A stretch of DNA of 64,000 nt, from positions 3,658,001-3,722,000 of the forward strand of contig NZ_DAJPEN010000001.1 in the NCBI RefSeq assembly GCF_025993685.1, written 5' to 3'. Origin of the DNA: Bacteroides mediterraneensis. GTDB taxonomy: Bacteria > Bacteroidota > Bacteroidia > Bacteroidales > Bacteroidaceae. Positions 25,726 to 34,618 of the stretch are shown here, piece by piece. Position numbers and translations under genes: made by a program. The first letter of the stretch is position 1; each line of letters begins with the position of its first letter. The notes beneath the pieces are model-generated. The model had not been told where the DNA came from and ran no database searches. It saw nothing but the letters and a program-made list of their open reading frames with translations.

Positions 25726-26709
25726 ATGAAAAACCAATTCTTCAAACTAGGGTTTATTGCCTTCACTGTTTTTGCCACACATAGTTCTATATTGCAAGGT
25801 GCGCCACAAGACACTACATTCGTGGCAACCGGGAACCCGGTTGTATCCTACAAATATTTGGGTGATCCGGCAGCTTTGGTTCATGACGGCACGGTATATA
25901 TTTACGCCGGACATGACGAATGTCCCGCACCTCATCAATATTATCTGATGAACGAATGGTGCATTTTATCCACACAAGACATGAAAACGTTTACCGAACA
26001 TGCCTATACCTTGAAAGCCACTGATTTCAAATGGGCCAAAGGGGAAGCATGGGCCAGCCAGGTCATTGAAAGGAACGGGAAATTCTATTGGTATGTCACC
26101 GTCGAACATGCCACTATCCCCGGCAAATCAATCGGAGTTGCAGTAGCCGACTCTCCTACAGGTCCTTTTAAAGATGCACGTGGCAGCGCACTCATCACCA
26201 ATGACATGACCACTCAATACACCTCCATCACCTGGGACGACATCGACCCGACGGTCTTCATTGATGACGACGGCCAAGCTTATCTTTTTTGGGGAAATAC
26301 CCAATGCTATTACGCAAAATTAAAAGAGAATATGACAGAGCTGGACGGCCCCATCCACCCCATCAACCTGCCACGATACACCGAAGCACCTTGGGTGCAT
26401 AAACATGGCGACTGGTACTATCTGTCATTTGCCTCAGAATTTCCTGAAAAAATATGCTATGCCATGAGCAAGCACATTAACGGCCCTTGGATTTACAAAG
26501 GCATCCTTAATGAAATTGCCGGAAACTCCAATACAAACCATCAGGCCATTATTGATTTCAAAGGAAAATCCTACTTCATCTACCATAATGGGAGTATCAA
26601 CCCTAATGGTTGCGGATTCAGAAGGTCCATTTGTATCGACCCGCTCTTCTACCAAGCGGACGGAAGCATAAAACGCATACAAATGACCACAGAAGGCGTG
26701 TTCAAATAA
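25726..26709 (+). CDS. Glycoside hydrolase family 43 protein, secreted
   Basis: A 327-residue five-bladed beta-propeller glycosidase with an N-terminal signal peptide (about residues 1-25). The three GH43 acidic residues are visible: Asp47 in YLGDPAAL (general base), Asp174 in DDIDPTVF and Glu220 in YTEAPWVH (general acid). GH43 enzymes act mostly on arabinose- or xylose-containing side chains; the substrate cannot be read from the sequence. ATG at 25726 is preferred over the upstream in-frame TTG at 25720. It is a lone gene on this strand, sharing a bidirectional terminator with the convergent helicase gene. Confidence 0.88.
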   Translation: MKNQFFKLGFIAFTVFATHSSILQGAPQDTTFVATGNPVVSYKYLGDPAALVHDGTVYIYAGHDECPAPHQYYLMNEWCILSTQDMKTFTEHAYTLKATDFKWAKGEAWASQVIERNGKFYWYVTVEHATIPGKSIGVAVADSPTGPFKDARGSALITNDMTTQYTSITWDDIDPTVFIDDDGQAYLFWGNTQCYYAKLKENMTELDGPIHPINLPRYTEAPWVHKHGDWYYLSFASEFPEKICYAMSKHINGPWIYKGILNEIAGNSNTNHQAIIDFKGKSYFIYHNGSINPNGCGFRRSICIDPLFYQADGSIKRIQMTTEGVFK

Positions 26710-26711
26710 AT

Positions 26712-26752
26712 AAAAATCCGGAAGGGTCCATGAATTCCCCTTCCGGATTTTT
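26712..26752. terminator. Bidirectional terminator between GH43 and helicase genes
   Basis: AAATCCGGAAGGG and CCCTTCCGGATTT form a 13-bp or longer stem flanked by A and T runs on both sides, so it serves both convergent genes. Confidence 0.9.
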
Positions 26753-26754
26753 AT

Positions 26755-28647
26755 TTATTTTTTCCGTTTGCTACGTTTGGCCCAACCCTCTTCCGAAAAA
26801 TCTGGCTCCTCCCCCCGAAACGGCTGATTATCCTGCTGGAAGAACTGTTTCCAGTCATCTTTCTTTTTAGGACCGCGGGGATTGACATACCCTCTTTCTG
26901 CCCGACTCGGTTTCTTTGTTTTTTCAGTTTTCAAACTCTTATCGGTTGCCTTTTCAGCTACTGCCTTCTTTTTCTTTCCGTTCTTGTCGCTTTTTCCGGT
27001 ATTTTCACCCGCCACTTCTACGCAAACCTTATGCCCGCCGTTCAACACCACCTTGTTCAAAGCCTTTATCACCTGCGGAGCCTGCTCTTGAATCACCTCA
27101 AAAAAAGAAAAATTCTGCATCAAATCAATACGGCCAATCTGAATACGCTCCTTTCTCAAGTTCCGATTTATCAGGTCGATAATCTGATTGGTATAAAAAC
27201 CATCCGTCTTACCTAAGTTCAAGAACAAACGCATATAACCCTTTTCTGCCTTGCGGCCCACCTTCTCCTTATCTCCACCTTTACGAGATTCCTTCGCTTC
27301 ACCTTTCTTATCACTGGATTTAGGCTGTTCAATTTCAGGTGCATTCTTGTAATAATCCAAAAAACGGTTAAACTCTAGCGACACTACCCGCTTAATCAAG
27401 TCTTCCTTATCCAGCCAGTCCAGCTTCCGGTAAATGCCCGGCAGAAAGGTAGCAATCTCTTCCTCATCCACCTTCACCTTTTCAATATCATCAATCACTT
27501 TTATCAGCTGCTGCTCACAGATTTCCTTACCGGAAGGGAGCACACTCACCTCAAACTTCTTCTTAATGATCCGCTCGATATCCCGCATACGTCCCTTCTC
27601 ACGTAAATTGATAATGGCAATCGAAATACCTGTCTTTCCGGCACGCCCTGTACGTCCACTTCGGTGGGTATAACTTTCAATATCATCCGGCAAGCCATAA
27701 TTGATAACATGCGTCAAATCGTTCACATCCAGCCCACGTGCAGCCACATCGGTCGCCACCAGTAACTGCAGATGACGCTGCCGGAATTTCTGCATCACCA
27801 AGTCACGCTGAGCCTGACTCAGTTCGCCATGCAGAGAATCTGCATTGTATCCATCCTGAATCAGTTTGTCGGCAATTTCCTGCGTTTCCTTTCGAGTCCG
27901 GCAAAAGATAATGCCATAAATCTGGGGATAAAAGTCTACCACCCGCTTCAAGGCCAGATACTTGTCCTTTGCGTGCACAATATAAGCCACATGATTGACA
28001 TTCTTGCTGCCTTCATTCTTAGTCCCTATTGTAATTTCTTTGGCACCATGGAGATAGGTTTTTGCAATACGGCTGATTTCCGGACTCATTGTAGCCGAAA
28101 ACATCAACGTATTTCTATCTTTAGGAATATTCTCAAGAATCGTATTAATACTGTCCGTAAAGCCCATGTTAAGCATCTCATCGGCTTCATCCATTACCAC
28201 ATCGCGAACCGTTTCCAGCTGTGCAACCTTGCGCTCCATCAGATCAATCAAACGTCCCGGAGTAGCCACAATGATATGTACCCCTCTCTTCAAGCTACGA
28301 ATCTGGCTGTCGATAGAGGAACCTCCGTATACAGGCAAAATCTTTAAATCGGTAATATACTTTGAATAATCAGTCAAGTCCCCCGCAATCTGCAGGCAAA
28401 GTTCTCGTGTAGGACAAAGCACCAAAGCTTGGGGTACACGGTTTTTCACATCAATTTTCTGTATCAGCGGCAGACCAAATGCGGCTGTTTTTCCGGTTCC
28501 GGTTTGCGCCAGAGCCACTACATCATTGCCGTTCCCCAACAAATACGGGATTACTTCTTCTTGCACCGGCATGGGATTCTCATATCCCATTTCCTCGATT
28601 GCTTTACGTATTTCGGGCGAAACGCCAAGTTCTTCAAATGTTTTCAT
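26755..28647 (-). CDS. deaD: DEAD-box RNA helicase with C-terminal DbpA-like RNA-binding domain
   Basis: An ATP-dependent RNA helicase of 630 residues. The helicase core has a Q motif (PMPVQEEVIP), Walker A AQTGTGKT near residue 49, the DEAD box in VVMDEADEM, SAT in LMFSATMS, and HRSGRTGRAG near residue 330. A Lys-rich linker is followed by a DbpA/CsdA-like RRM fold (YMRLFLNLGKTDGFYTNQIIDLI) and a basic tail, typical of DeaD/CsdA proteins acting in ribosome assembly and cold adaptation. ATG at 28647 is chosen because the only further upstream codon is TTG. The gene symbol reflects similarity, not proof. Confidence 0.93.
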   Translation of the reverse strand: MKTFEELGVSPEIRKAIEEMGYENPMPVQEEVIPYLLGNGNDVVALAQTGTGKTAAFGLPLIQKIDVKNRVPQALVLCPTRELCLQIAGDLTDYSKYITDLKILPVYGGSSIDSQIRSLKRGVHIIVATPGRLIDLMERKVAQLETVRDVVMDEADEMLNMGFTDSINTILENIPKDRNTLMFSATMSPEISRIAKTYLHGAKEITIGTKNEGSKNVNHVAYIVHAKDKYLALKRVVDFYPQIYGIIFCRTRKETQEIADKLIQDGYNADSLHGELSQAQRDLVMQKFRQRHLQLLVATDVAARGLDVNDLTHVINYGLPDDIESYTHRSGRTGRAGKTGISIAIINLREKGRMRDIERIIKKKFEVSVLPSGKEICEQQLIKVIDDIEKVKVDEEEIATFLPGIYRKLDWLDKEDLIKRVVSLEFNRFLDYYKNAPEIEQPKSSDKKGEAKESRKGGDKEKVGRKAEKGYMRLFLNLGKTDGFYTNQIIDLINRNLRKERIQIGRIDLMQNFSFFEVIQEQAPQVIKALNKVVLNGGHKVCVEVAGENTGKSDKNGKKKKAVAEKATDKSLKTEKTKKPSRAERGYVNPRGPKKKDDWKQFFQQDNQPFRGEEPDFSEEGWAKRSKRKK

Positions 28648-28705
28648 CAATTCAATTATCTAATTTGCTGCAAAGATACAGACAAATCAAATGCAGCCCA
28701 AGACT

Positions 28706-29638
28706 TTAATCCTTTTGATTCAAAAGATTTTTCACGGCCACCCTGTCCCGCTGCAACTGCTGCGTCAATTCTTCCACATTATCGAATTTCACTTCTGGAC
28801 GAATATAATCCACAAACTCCACCTTAATCAGCTCCTCATAAATATCACCCAGAAAATTCAAGATATGAACTTCTATACTTACCGCCTGATTGTCATCATT
28901 TACAGTGGGGCAACTGCCAATATTCAACATACCGGCATAACGTTCCTTCCCCAAATACACATAAACCGCATACACGCCGGATACAGGAAGCTGTTTCTCA
29001 GCACACAGTGGCTGAATATTAGCCGTCGGAAAACCTAACGTACGTCCTAGCTTCCGACCGTCCACTACTCTTCCGTTCAGATAATAAGAATATCCCAAAT
29101 AAGAGTTAGCCTGTTTTACTTGGCCATCCTGCAAGCAGGAACGAATCAAAGTAGAGCTGATGGATACACCTTCTTCCACCAAAGCTTTGGACTGCATAAC
29201 CCGCATTCCCAGTTCTTTCCCATACCGGCAATATTCCTGATAGCCTTCTCCCTGATCATGTCCAAAATGATGATCATAACCCACAAAAAGTGTCTGCACA
29301 TGGTACACATTATGAAGAATCTCCATAAACTCACGGGCAGAAAGCAAAGACAGCTCTTTCGTGAAAGGCAGCAACACACAATATTCTATGGGAGTATGTT
29401 CGAAACATTCTATCTTCTGCGACAGGCATGTAAGCAGACGGGGCTGATAGTTGGCATCCAACACCTGCCGCGGATGACGTGTGAACGTAATCAAGCAAGA
29501 AGCAAGGCCTTCTGCCTTCGCTATATTATGAACCTGTTCAATCAGATATCGATGTCCTCTGTGTACGCCATCAAAACAACCTATCGTCGCTACACAGGCT
29601 GGAAGATTGGTGGCGGTAGCATCCGTTACTATTTCCAT
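28706..29638 (-). CDS. ribF: Bifunctional riboflavin kinase / FAD synthetase
   Basis: A 310-residue enzyme that phosphorylates riboflavin to FMN and adenylates FMN to FAD. The N-terminal nucleotidyltransferase domain carries CFDGVHRGHRYLIEQ and VGYDHHFGHDQGEG with SISSTLIRSCL. The C-terminal kinase domain carries GRKLGRTLGFPTANI and SGVYAVYVYLG. Length is standard. Only 2 bases separate it from the HAD phosphatase gene upstream, so the two are probably cotranscribed. Confidence 0.96.
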   Translation of the reverse strand: MEIVTDATATNLPACVATIGCFDGVHRGHRYLIEQVHNIAKAEGLASCLITFTRHPRQVLDANYQPRLLTCLSQKIECFEHTPIEYCVLLPFTKELSLLSAREFMEILHNVYHVQTLFVGYDHHFGHDQGEGYQEYCRYGKELGMRVMQSKALVEEGVSISSTLIRSCLQDGQVKQANSYLGYSYYLNGRVVDGRKLGRTLGFPTANIQPLCAEKQLPVSGVYAVYVYLGKERYAGMLNIGSCPTVNDDNQAVSIEVHILNFLGDIYEELIKVEFVDYIRPEVKFDNVEELTQQLQRDRVAVKNLLNQKD

Positions 29639-29640
29639 TC

Positions 29641-30261
29641 TTATTCAATGATTTTTTGAAGTTGCACAGCTAAGTCATTCCCTGGAATATAATGAAGCAC
29701 ATTTATTCCCAGAGAAGCGGCAGCCTGACAATTCGCCATCGAATCATCCACAAAAAGGGTTTCCTCCGCCATCAATCCAGCTTCATTCAGCACTTCCCGG
29801 AAAATTTCCGTATCAGGTTTTACCAGATGTATCTGGAAAGAGAGGAATATACGGGCAAAGTAGTCCTGCACCTGCCTGTCTCTGTACGCAAACTTGCCGG
29901 TGCATACCTGCCAATGCAACTCGTTCGTATTACTCAACAAATATAAATTATAATCTTTTCTCAAGCTCCACAACAAATCAAGCTTATACGCCGGAACATC
30001 TTTCAGCATACGGTTCCAGATTCTGTCAATATCTGCATCCGGAAGCGAACAGCCCGTCCATTGACGGATATGCTCCCGAAACTGGACAGTAGTCAGTATA
30101 CCCGCCTCATAATCCTTGAAAAAACCAGATTCATTGGTACCCGTCATCCACTTCCGGACTTCGTGCAAGCCAATTCGCTCCAGTTCCTCCATGCACCCAG
30201 GCACATCCAAGTCCAAAAGCACACCGCCTAAATCAAATATAATATTTTTAAGCCGATTCAT
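29641..30261 (-). CDS. HAD superfamily hydrolase, YihX-like phosphatase
   Basis: A 206-residue haloacid dehalogenase-type phosphatase with a helical cap. The nucleophile motif is FDLGGVLLDLD. As in YihX-type sugar phosphatases, the second aspartate of DxD is replaced by Gly. Motif II is LLSNTNELHW, motif III lysine is in HLVKPDTEIF and motif IV is FVDDSMANCQAA. E. coli YihX dephosphorylates glucose-1-phosphate; the substrate here is not known. It lies between the calcium ATPase and ribF, with 5 and 2 bases of spacing, in an apparent operon. Confidence 0.87.
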   Translation of the reverse strand: MNRLKNIIFDLGGVLLDLDVPGCMEELERIGLHEVRKWMTGTNESGFFKDYEAGILTTVQFREHIRQWTGCSLPDADIDRIWNRMLKDVPAYKLDLLWSLRKDYNLYLLSNTNELHWQVCTGKFAYRDRQVQDYFARIFLSFQIHLVKPDTEIFREVLNEAGLMAEETLFVDDSMANCQAAASLGINVLHYIPGNDLAVQLQKIIE

Positions 30262-30266
30262 TTATT

Positions 30267-32897
30267 TTATTTATTCTTTTGCGCCATTCGCTTAATTCCT
30301 CGCCAAATCTCGCCAACCCAAAGCACCAACGATGTTCCGACAATAATATAAACCCACTCCATTACAGACAAGGGTTCGGTACGGAACACTTTTCCTCCCA
30401 CGGTCACAATGACAAATTGTCCGACCAGAATGATCAAAGCCACACCTAACATGCCTATTGCATGACTGGCATCTTTGAATATAGAATGATTAGTACCGAA
30501 CACACTGGCATTGAACAGGTTCCAGAATTGCAACATCACAAAAATCGTAAAGAAAATAGTTAGATGATGCACATCCATTCCACCAGGCATATTATTGAAT
30601 ATGGACAACATACCCATCAAAATAATAAGAAAAGCAGCCCCTACTCCAAAAATATTTTTCCGCATGGCCGGAGTAATGATGAAATCTGTACGTTTACGAG
30701 GCTTCTCGTTCATGACATCCATACTTGGAGAAATAGAAGCTAATGCCATGGCTGCAAAGGTATCCATAATCAGGTTCACCCACAACATCTGAGTCACCGT
30801 CAAAGGAAGTGCAGTACCCAGAAAAGCACCCAACAACACACTAAGCAGCGCCACCACATTAATGGTCAACTGGAAGACAATAAAACGCTGGATGTTTTTA
30901 TACAACGAGCGTCCCCACATCACGGCAGTAGCGATGCTGTGGAAAGAATCATCCAGCAACGTGATATCACTGGCCTCTTTCGCAACCGATGTACCCGTAC
31001 CCATGGAAAGGCCTACCTGCGCATGATTCAATGCCGGCGCATCGTTCGTACCATCTCCCGTCACGGCCACCACTTCGCCTTTCTGCTGGAGCAACTGTAC
31101 CAGTCGCTGCTTGTCCATCGGACGTGCACGGCTCATCACTTTCAAATCAACCACTCTTTCCAATGCCTCCTCATCGCTCAAGGCGGCAAATTCTACTCCC
31201 GTAATCCGGTTACGTTCTGTATCTTCCGGAGTCCAAAGACCTATCTGACGGGCAATTTCCGTGGCTGTTCCCGGAGTATCTCCCGTTACAATCTTCACAC
31301 GAATGCCGGCTGACTGACATTTCTTTACCGCATCCGGTACATCCGGACGGATCGGATCGCTAATAGCAAAGATACCTAAGAAAGTCAACCCGCCTTCTTT
31401 CATCAGTTCCGCACAGTCCGTGGAATCTCCTTCCGGTATCACCTTATAAGCGATGCCCAAGGTACGCATGGCCTGGTTCTGATAGGCCAAAAGCTGCGCA
31501 TTGTACTGCTTTATCCGGTTTTCTTCCAATCCGCATTTTCCCATCACAATTTCAGGAGCACCCTTCACATACAGAATACGGAGTTTCCGCACAGCAGAAT
31601 CGACCAGCGTAGCCATATACTTTCTTTCCGTGGAGAAAGTCAGCTGACTGACCACCTTTGCCTGATTTCTCAAAACAATGTAATCCTGTCCTTGCCCGTT
31701 CAGCCAAAGCAGCAAAGCCACTTCTGTAGGATTTCCTACGCCCGACGGTTTTCCATCTTCCTTTTCCTCCAAAAAGGCAGTCGAATTGGTTGCAATCCCT
31801 TCGGCAATCAAATCCTTCTGATTTTCATCCAGTTGTGCATCATACACCTGCATCAGGTTCTGTGTAAGCGTACCCGTCTTATCCGTGCAAATCACCGTAA
31901 TCGCTCCCATGGTTTCACAGGCATGCATCTTGCGAACTAAATTGTTGGTTTTTAGCATACGGCGCATATTCAATGCCAGACTCAGCGTCACACTCATCGG
32001 CAACCCTTCGGGTACAGCTACCACAATCAGAGTTACGGCCATCATAAAATATTTCAATACTATCTGCGCGATGACCAACCACTGATGCCAGTCGGTAACT
32101 TCTGTCATACTCAGATACGCATACAAATCTTTTGCGGTAAAAATGACGAAAGTCAATATCGCAATCGTAAATCCGACTTTTCCTATCAGGTTAGCCAGCT
32201 TCGTAAGCTGCAGGTTCAAAGGCGTCTGTTCCTGGCTCTGTTCCGTAGCCTGGCGGGCCACCTTACCGATTTCAGTCGCATCACCGACTTTCTCCACCTG
32301 CATCACTCCATGGCCGTCTGTCACTGTTGTTCCACGCATCACCGTATTCGACGGATAAGTAGCTTCATCATCAAAATGTGCTTCATCCGTTGTCTTATTG
32401 ACCATCAGTTCTCCTGTCAGACTGGATTCATTCACTTGCAGAGACACTGCCTCCAGCAACGTTCCATCCGCCGGAATCTCATCACCCGTATTCAGAATGA
32501 CGATATCTCCCACTACTACATCTTTTCTGGGAATTTCATGCACCTTCCCGTTACGAATTACCATCACCGGCGTTTCTTCTCCCACGGCATTCAGCAAATC
32601 GAACTTCTTATTGGCATCGTATTCAAAATAAAACCCGATTCCCGTAGCCAGAAAGATAGCAAAAAAGATACCGATGGTCTCGGCATATTCGTTTTCAATC
32701 ACAGAAATCAATAAAGAAAAAGCTGCGGCCACCAACAAAATCTTGATTACCGGATCTTGAAACTTTTCCAAGTAAAGTTTAAAAATGGAAGGACGTTTAG
32801 GAGGGGTCAATAAGTTAGTCCCATATTTTTGACGATTTTGAAGGACTTCCTGCTCCGTTAATCCCTTGAAATGAGAGTCATGCATATTTTGTGACAT
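30267..32897 (-). CDS. Calcium-translocating P-type ATPase, PMCA type
   Basis: An 876-residue P2-type ATPase. An N-terminal cation-ATPase segment, the actuator motif SLTGE near residue 160, VAVPEGLPMSV near 297, the phosphorylation site CTDKTGTLTQN near 340, KGAPE in the nucleotide domain, and TGDGTNDAPAL near 620 are all present. About ten membrane segments are visible. The PEGLP motif in M4 and the overall layout fit calcium export; another divalent cation is possible. It is first of a likely operon with the HAD phosphatase and ribF. A TATTTTTG -7-like box lies at 32926-32933 on the minus strand. Confidence 0.92.
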   Translation of the reverse strand: MSQNMHDSHFKGLTEQEVLQNRQKYGTNLLTPPKRPSIFKLYLEKFQDPVIKILLVAAAFSLLISVIENEYAETIGIFFAIFLATGIGFYFEYDANKKFDLLNAVGEETPVMVIRNGKVHEIPRKDVVVGDIVILNTGDEIPADGTLLEAVSLQVNESSLTGELMVNKTTDEAHFDDEATYPSNTVMRGTTVTDGHGVMQVEKVGDATEIGKVARQATEQSQEQTPLNLQLTKLANLIGKVGFTIAILTFVIFTAKDLYAYLSMTEVTDWHQWLVIAQIVLKYFMMAVTLIVVAVPEGLPMSVTLSLALNMRRMLKTNNLVRKMHACETMGAITVICTDKTGTLTQNLMQVYDAQLDENQKDLIAEGIATNSTAFLEEKEDGKPSGVGNPTEVALLLWLNGQGQDYIVLRNQAKVVSQLTFSTERKYMATLVDSAVRKLRILYVKGAPEIVMGKCGLEENRIKQYNAQLLAYQNQAMRTLGIAYKVIPEGDSTDCAELMKEGGLTFLGIFAISDPIRPDVPDAVKKCQSAGIRVKIVTGDTPGTATEIARQIGLWTPEDTERNRITGVEFAALSDEEALERVVDLKVMSRARPMDKQRLVQLLQQKGEVVAVTGDGTNDAPALNHAQVGLSMGTGTSVAKEASDITLLDDSFHSIATAVMWGRSLYKNIQRFIVFQLTINVVALLSVLLGAFLGTALPLTVTQMLWVNLIMDTFAAMALASISPSMDVMNEKPRKRTDFIITPAMRKNIFGVGAAFLIILMGMLSIFNNMPGGMDVHHLTIFFTIFVMLQFWNLFNASVFGTNHSIFKDASHAIGMLGVALIILVGQFVIVTVGGKVFRTEPLSVMEWVYIIVGTSLVLWVGEIWRGIKRMAQKNK

Positions 32898-32993
32898 ACG
32901 TCTAAAAGTTAAAAATTAATATCTGCAAAAATACAATATATATTGAAAGCATCTTTTCCATTAGTTTTTTTTATCATTTTTTTCTAGCCAAAT

Positions 32994-33025
32994 GTTGCAG
33001 ATTTCATGCCAAACCATTACTTTTG
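32994..33025 (+). promoter_or_regulatory. Promoter of the tRNA-Met gene
   Basis: GTTG at 32994-32997 (near TTTG), a 20-base spacer, then TACTTTTG at 33018-33025 matching TAnnTTTG. The mature tRNA begins 31 bases after the -7 box. Confidence 0.65.
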
Positions 33026-33056
33026 TACCGCATTTCCAAACATTTATTTGGATTTC

Positions 33057-33130
33057 GGACTTGTAGCTCAGTTGGTTAGAGCAACAGACTCATAATCTGG
33101 AGGTCCCAGGTTCAAGCCCTGGCTGGTCCA
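33057..33130 (+). tRNA. tRNA-Met (anticodon CAT)
   Basis: A 74-base cloverleaf. The acceptor stem GGACTTG pairs with CTGGTCC apart from one T-T mismatch, a D-arm follows in AGCTCAGTTGGTTAGAGC, the anticodon loop CTCATAA has CAT, and the T-arm is CCAGG TTCAAGC CCTGG, with A as discriminator. CCA is not encoded. The sequence fits an elongator Met tRNA; a CAU-type Ile tRNA with modified C34 cannot be formally excluded. Its 3' part (from 33086) doubles as the attachment site of the integrated element and is repeated at 43965. Confidence 0.93.
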
Positions 33131-33134
33131 CGAA
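33086..33134 (+). repeat. attL: 49-bp direct repeat in the tRNA 3' end
   Basis: A 49-base core beginning AGACTCATAATCTGG and ending GGTCCACGAA is repeated exactly at 43965-44013. It covers the anticodon arm to just beyond the tRNA 3' end, so integration leaves the tRNA intact. Confidence 0.93.
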
Positions 33135-33135
33135 T

Positions 33136-33170
33136 AAAAGGCTCATTTCTAACGAAATAGAGCCTTTTTT
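33136..33170 (+). terminator. Terminator after the tRNA, supplied by the element
   Basis: AAAAGGCTC and GAGCCTTTTTT form a U-tailed hairpin, with an inner TTC/GAA pair. It lies just inside attL, so the element brings its own terminator for the target tRNA. Confidence 0.85.
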
Positions 33171-33233
33171 CGTGTCCAACCTCCCGATTACAAGCTGTTG
33201 CTCCTATATCTTTTTATTCTTTTTAAGGCATTT

Positions 33234-33251
33234 GTTTCACTATTGTTTCAC
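33234..33251 (+). repeat. Left candidate arm site (18-bp repeat)
   Basis: GTTTCACTATTGTTTCAC, itself two GTTTCAC heptamers 11 bases apart, about 100 bases inside attL and directly before the integrase start. An identical copy in the same orientation is at 43883-43900, 65 bases inside attR. Confidence 0.7.
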
Positions 33252-33270
33252 CAGTTAAACAATATGCAAT

Positions 33271-34539
33271 ATGCTGACAATCAATCCAGAAATTGTAAAA
33301 GTACAAAGACAATCTAATGAATGTTTCACTGTACGCCTTAGATTCACACTAAACAGGAAGATGAAACGTGTGTCAACAAGCCTTTTTGCAACTCCTAATG
33401 ACTTGACAAAAGATTTTAAAATCAAAGCGACATCACCATTGAAGAAAGAAGTAAATACTCTAATTCAAAGCTATCAAAGTAAATGTGCAAAACTTCAAAT
33501 AGAATTAAATGATTATACCATAGAAGATATAATGGATTATTTGAACAGTGAGAAACAAAAGCTGCAAACAATAGATTTTATAAAGTTCAGTCGTGAATGG
33601 ATAGCCTCAACAACTATAAAAGGTGCACCCAATTATACTTCTGCCATTAATGCTTTGGTACGTTTTATTCGTAAAGAAGAATTGGATATTAATTTGGTTA
33701 CATCCGATTTTCTGGAACAATTCAAATCTTTTCTCAACAAGGAACGTGAAGTTAGAATCAGGAGATTAAAACAACAAGGTAAACGTGTCACCTCAAACCG
33801 TACTCTTTCTCTTTATTTGATAAGCATAAAGAAACTATTTAATGAAGCCAAAAAGAAATACAATAAAAAAGATAAAAATCTAATTCTTATTCCTCATTCT
33901 CCTTTTGATGATTTCGTAATACCCAAACAGGAAGCTACACGCAAAAGAGCTATCCCAGCAGACATAATAAAGAAAGTCTGGGAACTACCATACAAGGATA
34001 TGAAGAAAGGATATAAAGCCACCTGCCGTTATAATTTGGCTAAAGATTGCTTCATTTTATCATTCTGTCTTATGGGAATTAATTCAGCAGACCTTTATAG
34101 TGCAACAGAAATGAAAACTAATACTATTATATATAATAGAACTAAAACAAAAGACCGTAGGCTCGATTGTGCAAAAATGATGGTGGATATTCCTAAAATC
34201 ATTCAACCTATTATTGATAAATACAGGGATAAGACAGGTAAACGATTATTCAATTTCTATCAATATTACTGTGACGAAAAAGGTTTCAACAAGGCTATCA
34301 ATTATGGCTTAAAAGAAATTGGTTCTATTTTAGGGATTGATGATTTAGAATATTATGCAGCTCGCCATAGTTGGGCAACCATAGCATTAAATAAAGTAGG
34401 AATAGACAAATACATAGTTCATGCTGCCTTGAATCATATAGACGATTCCATGAAAGTGACAGATATTTACATTGAACGTGACTTTGTGAATGAAAATAAA
34501 GCAAATGCCAAAGTTGTACGGTATGTGTTTGGTAAGTAG
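33271..34539 (+). CDS. Site-specific tyrosine integrase
   Basis: A 422-residue integrase of the Bacteroidota type, with an arm-binding N-terminal region (about 1-95), SAM-like core-binding domain (about 100-205) and catalytic domain (about 225-420). Catalytic candidates are Arg365 and His366 in YYAARHSWAT, His389 in AALNHID and the nucleophile Tyr400 in TDIYIERDF. The usual first arginine is replaced: the motif reads LMGINSADLY, with Asn271. IntDOT is also known to lack this arginine. Its position next to attL and tRNA-Met makes it the enzyme for integration and excision of this element. A strong terminator follows. Confidence 0.93.
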   Translation: MLTINPEIVKVQRQSNECFTVRLRFTLNRKMKRVSTSLFATPNDLTKDFKIKATSPLKKEVNTLIQSYQSKCAKLQIELNDYTIEDIMDYLNSEKQKLQTIDFIKFSREWIASTTIKGAPNYTSAINALVRFIRKEELDINLVTSDFLEQFKSFLNKEREVRIRRLKQQGKRVTSNRTLSLYLISIKKLFNEAKKKYNKKDKNLILIPHSPFDDFVIPKQEATRKRAIPADIIKKVWELPYKDMKKGYKATCRYNLAKDCFILSFCLMGINSADLYSATEMKTNTIIYNRTKTKDRRLDCAKMMVDIPKIIQPIIDKYRDKTGKRLFNFYQYYCDEKGFNKAINYGLKEIGSILGIDDLEYYAARHSWATIALNKVGIDKYIVHAALNHIDDSMKVTDIYIERDFVNENKANAKVVRYVFGK

Positions 34540-34549
34540 TTTTATGATT

Positions 34550-34588
34550 ATCCCACTTGCAGTTATTGTGAGTGGGATTTTCTTTTTT
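34550..34588 (+). terminator. Integrase terminator
   Basis: ATCCCACT and AGTGGGAT form an 8-bp stem followed by TTTCTTTTTT. It ends the integrase transcript and argues that the next gene starts at 34619, not inside the integrase. Confidence 0.85.
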
Positions 34589-34595
34589 AATTTTG
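34588..34595 (+). promoter_or_regulatory. -7 box for the 318-residue gene
   Basis: TAATTTTG matches TAnnTTTG and lies 23 bases before the chosen ATG at 34619. A partial -33 (TTGTG near 34566) overlaps the integrase terminator. Confidence 0.45.
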
Positions 34596-34618
34596 TTCCA
34601 AATATAATTTATGAAACC

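Noticed and set aside
34490..34618. An N-terminal membrane leader for the 318-residue protein
   Set aside because: The frame overlaps the integrase end and reads through its intrinsic terminator; the hydrophobic residues are the translation of that hairpin. ATG at 34619, just below a -7 box, is preferred.
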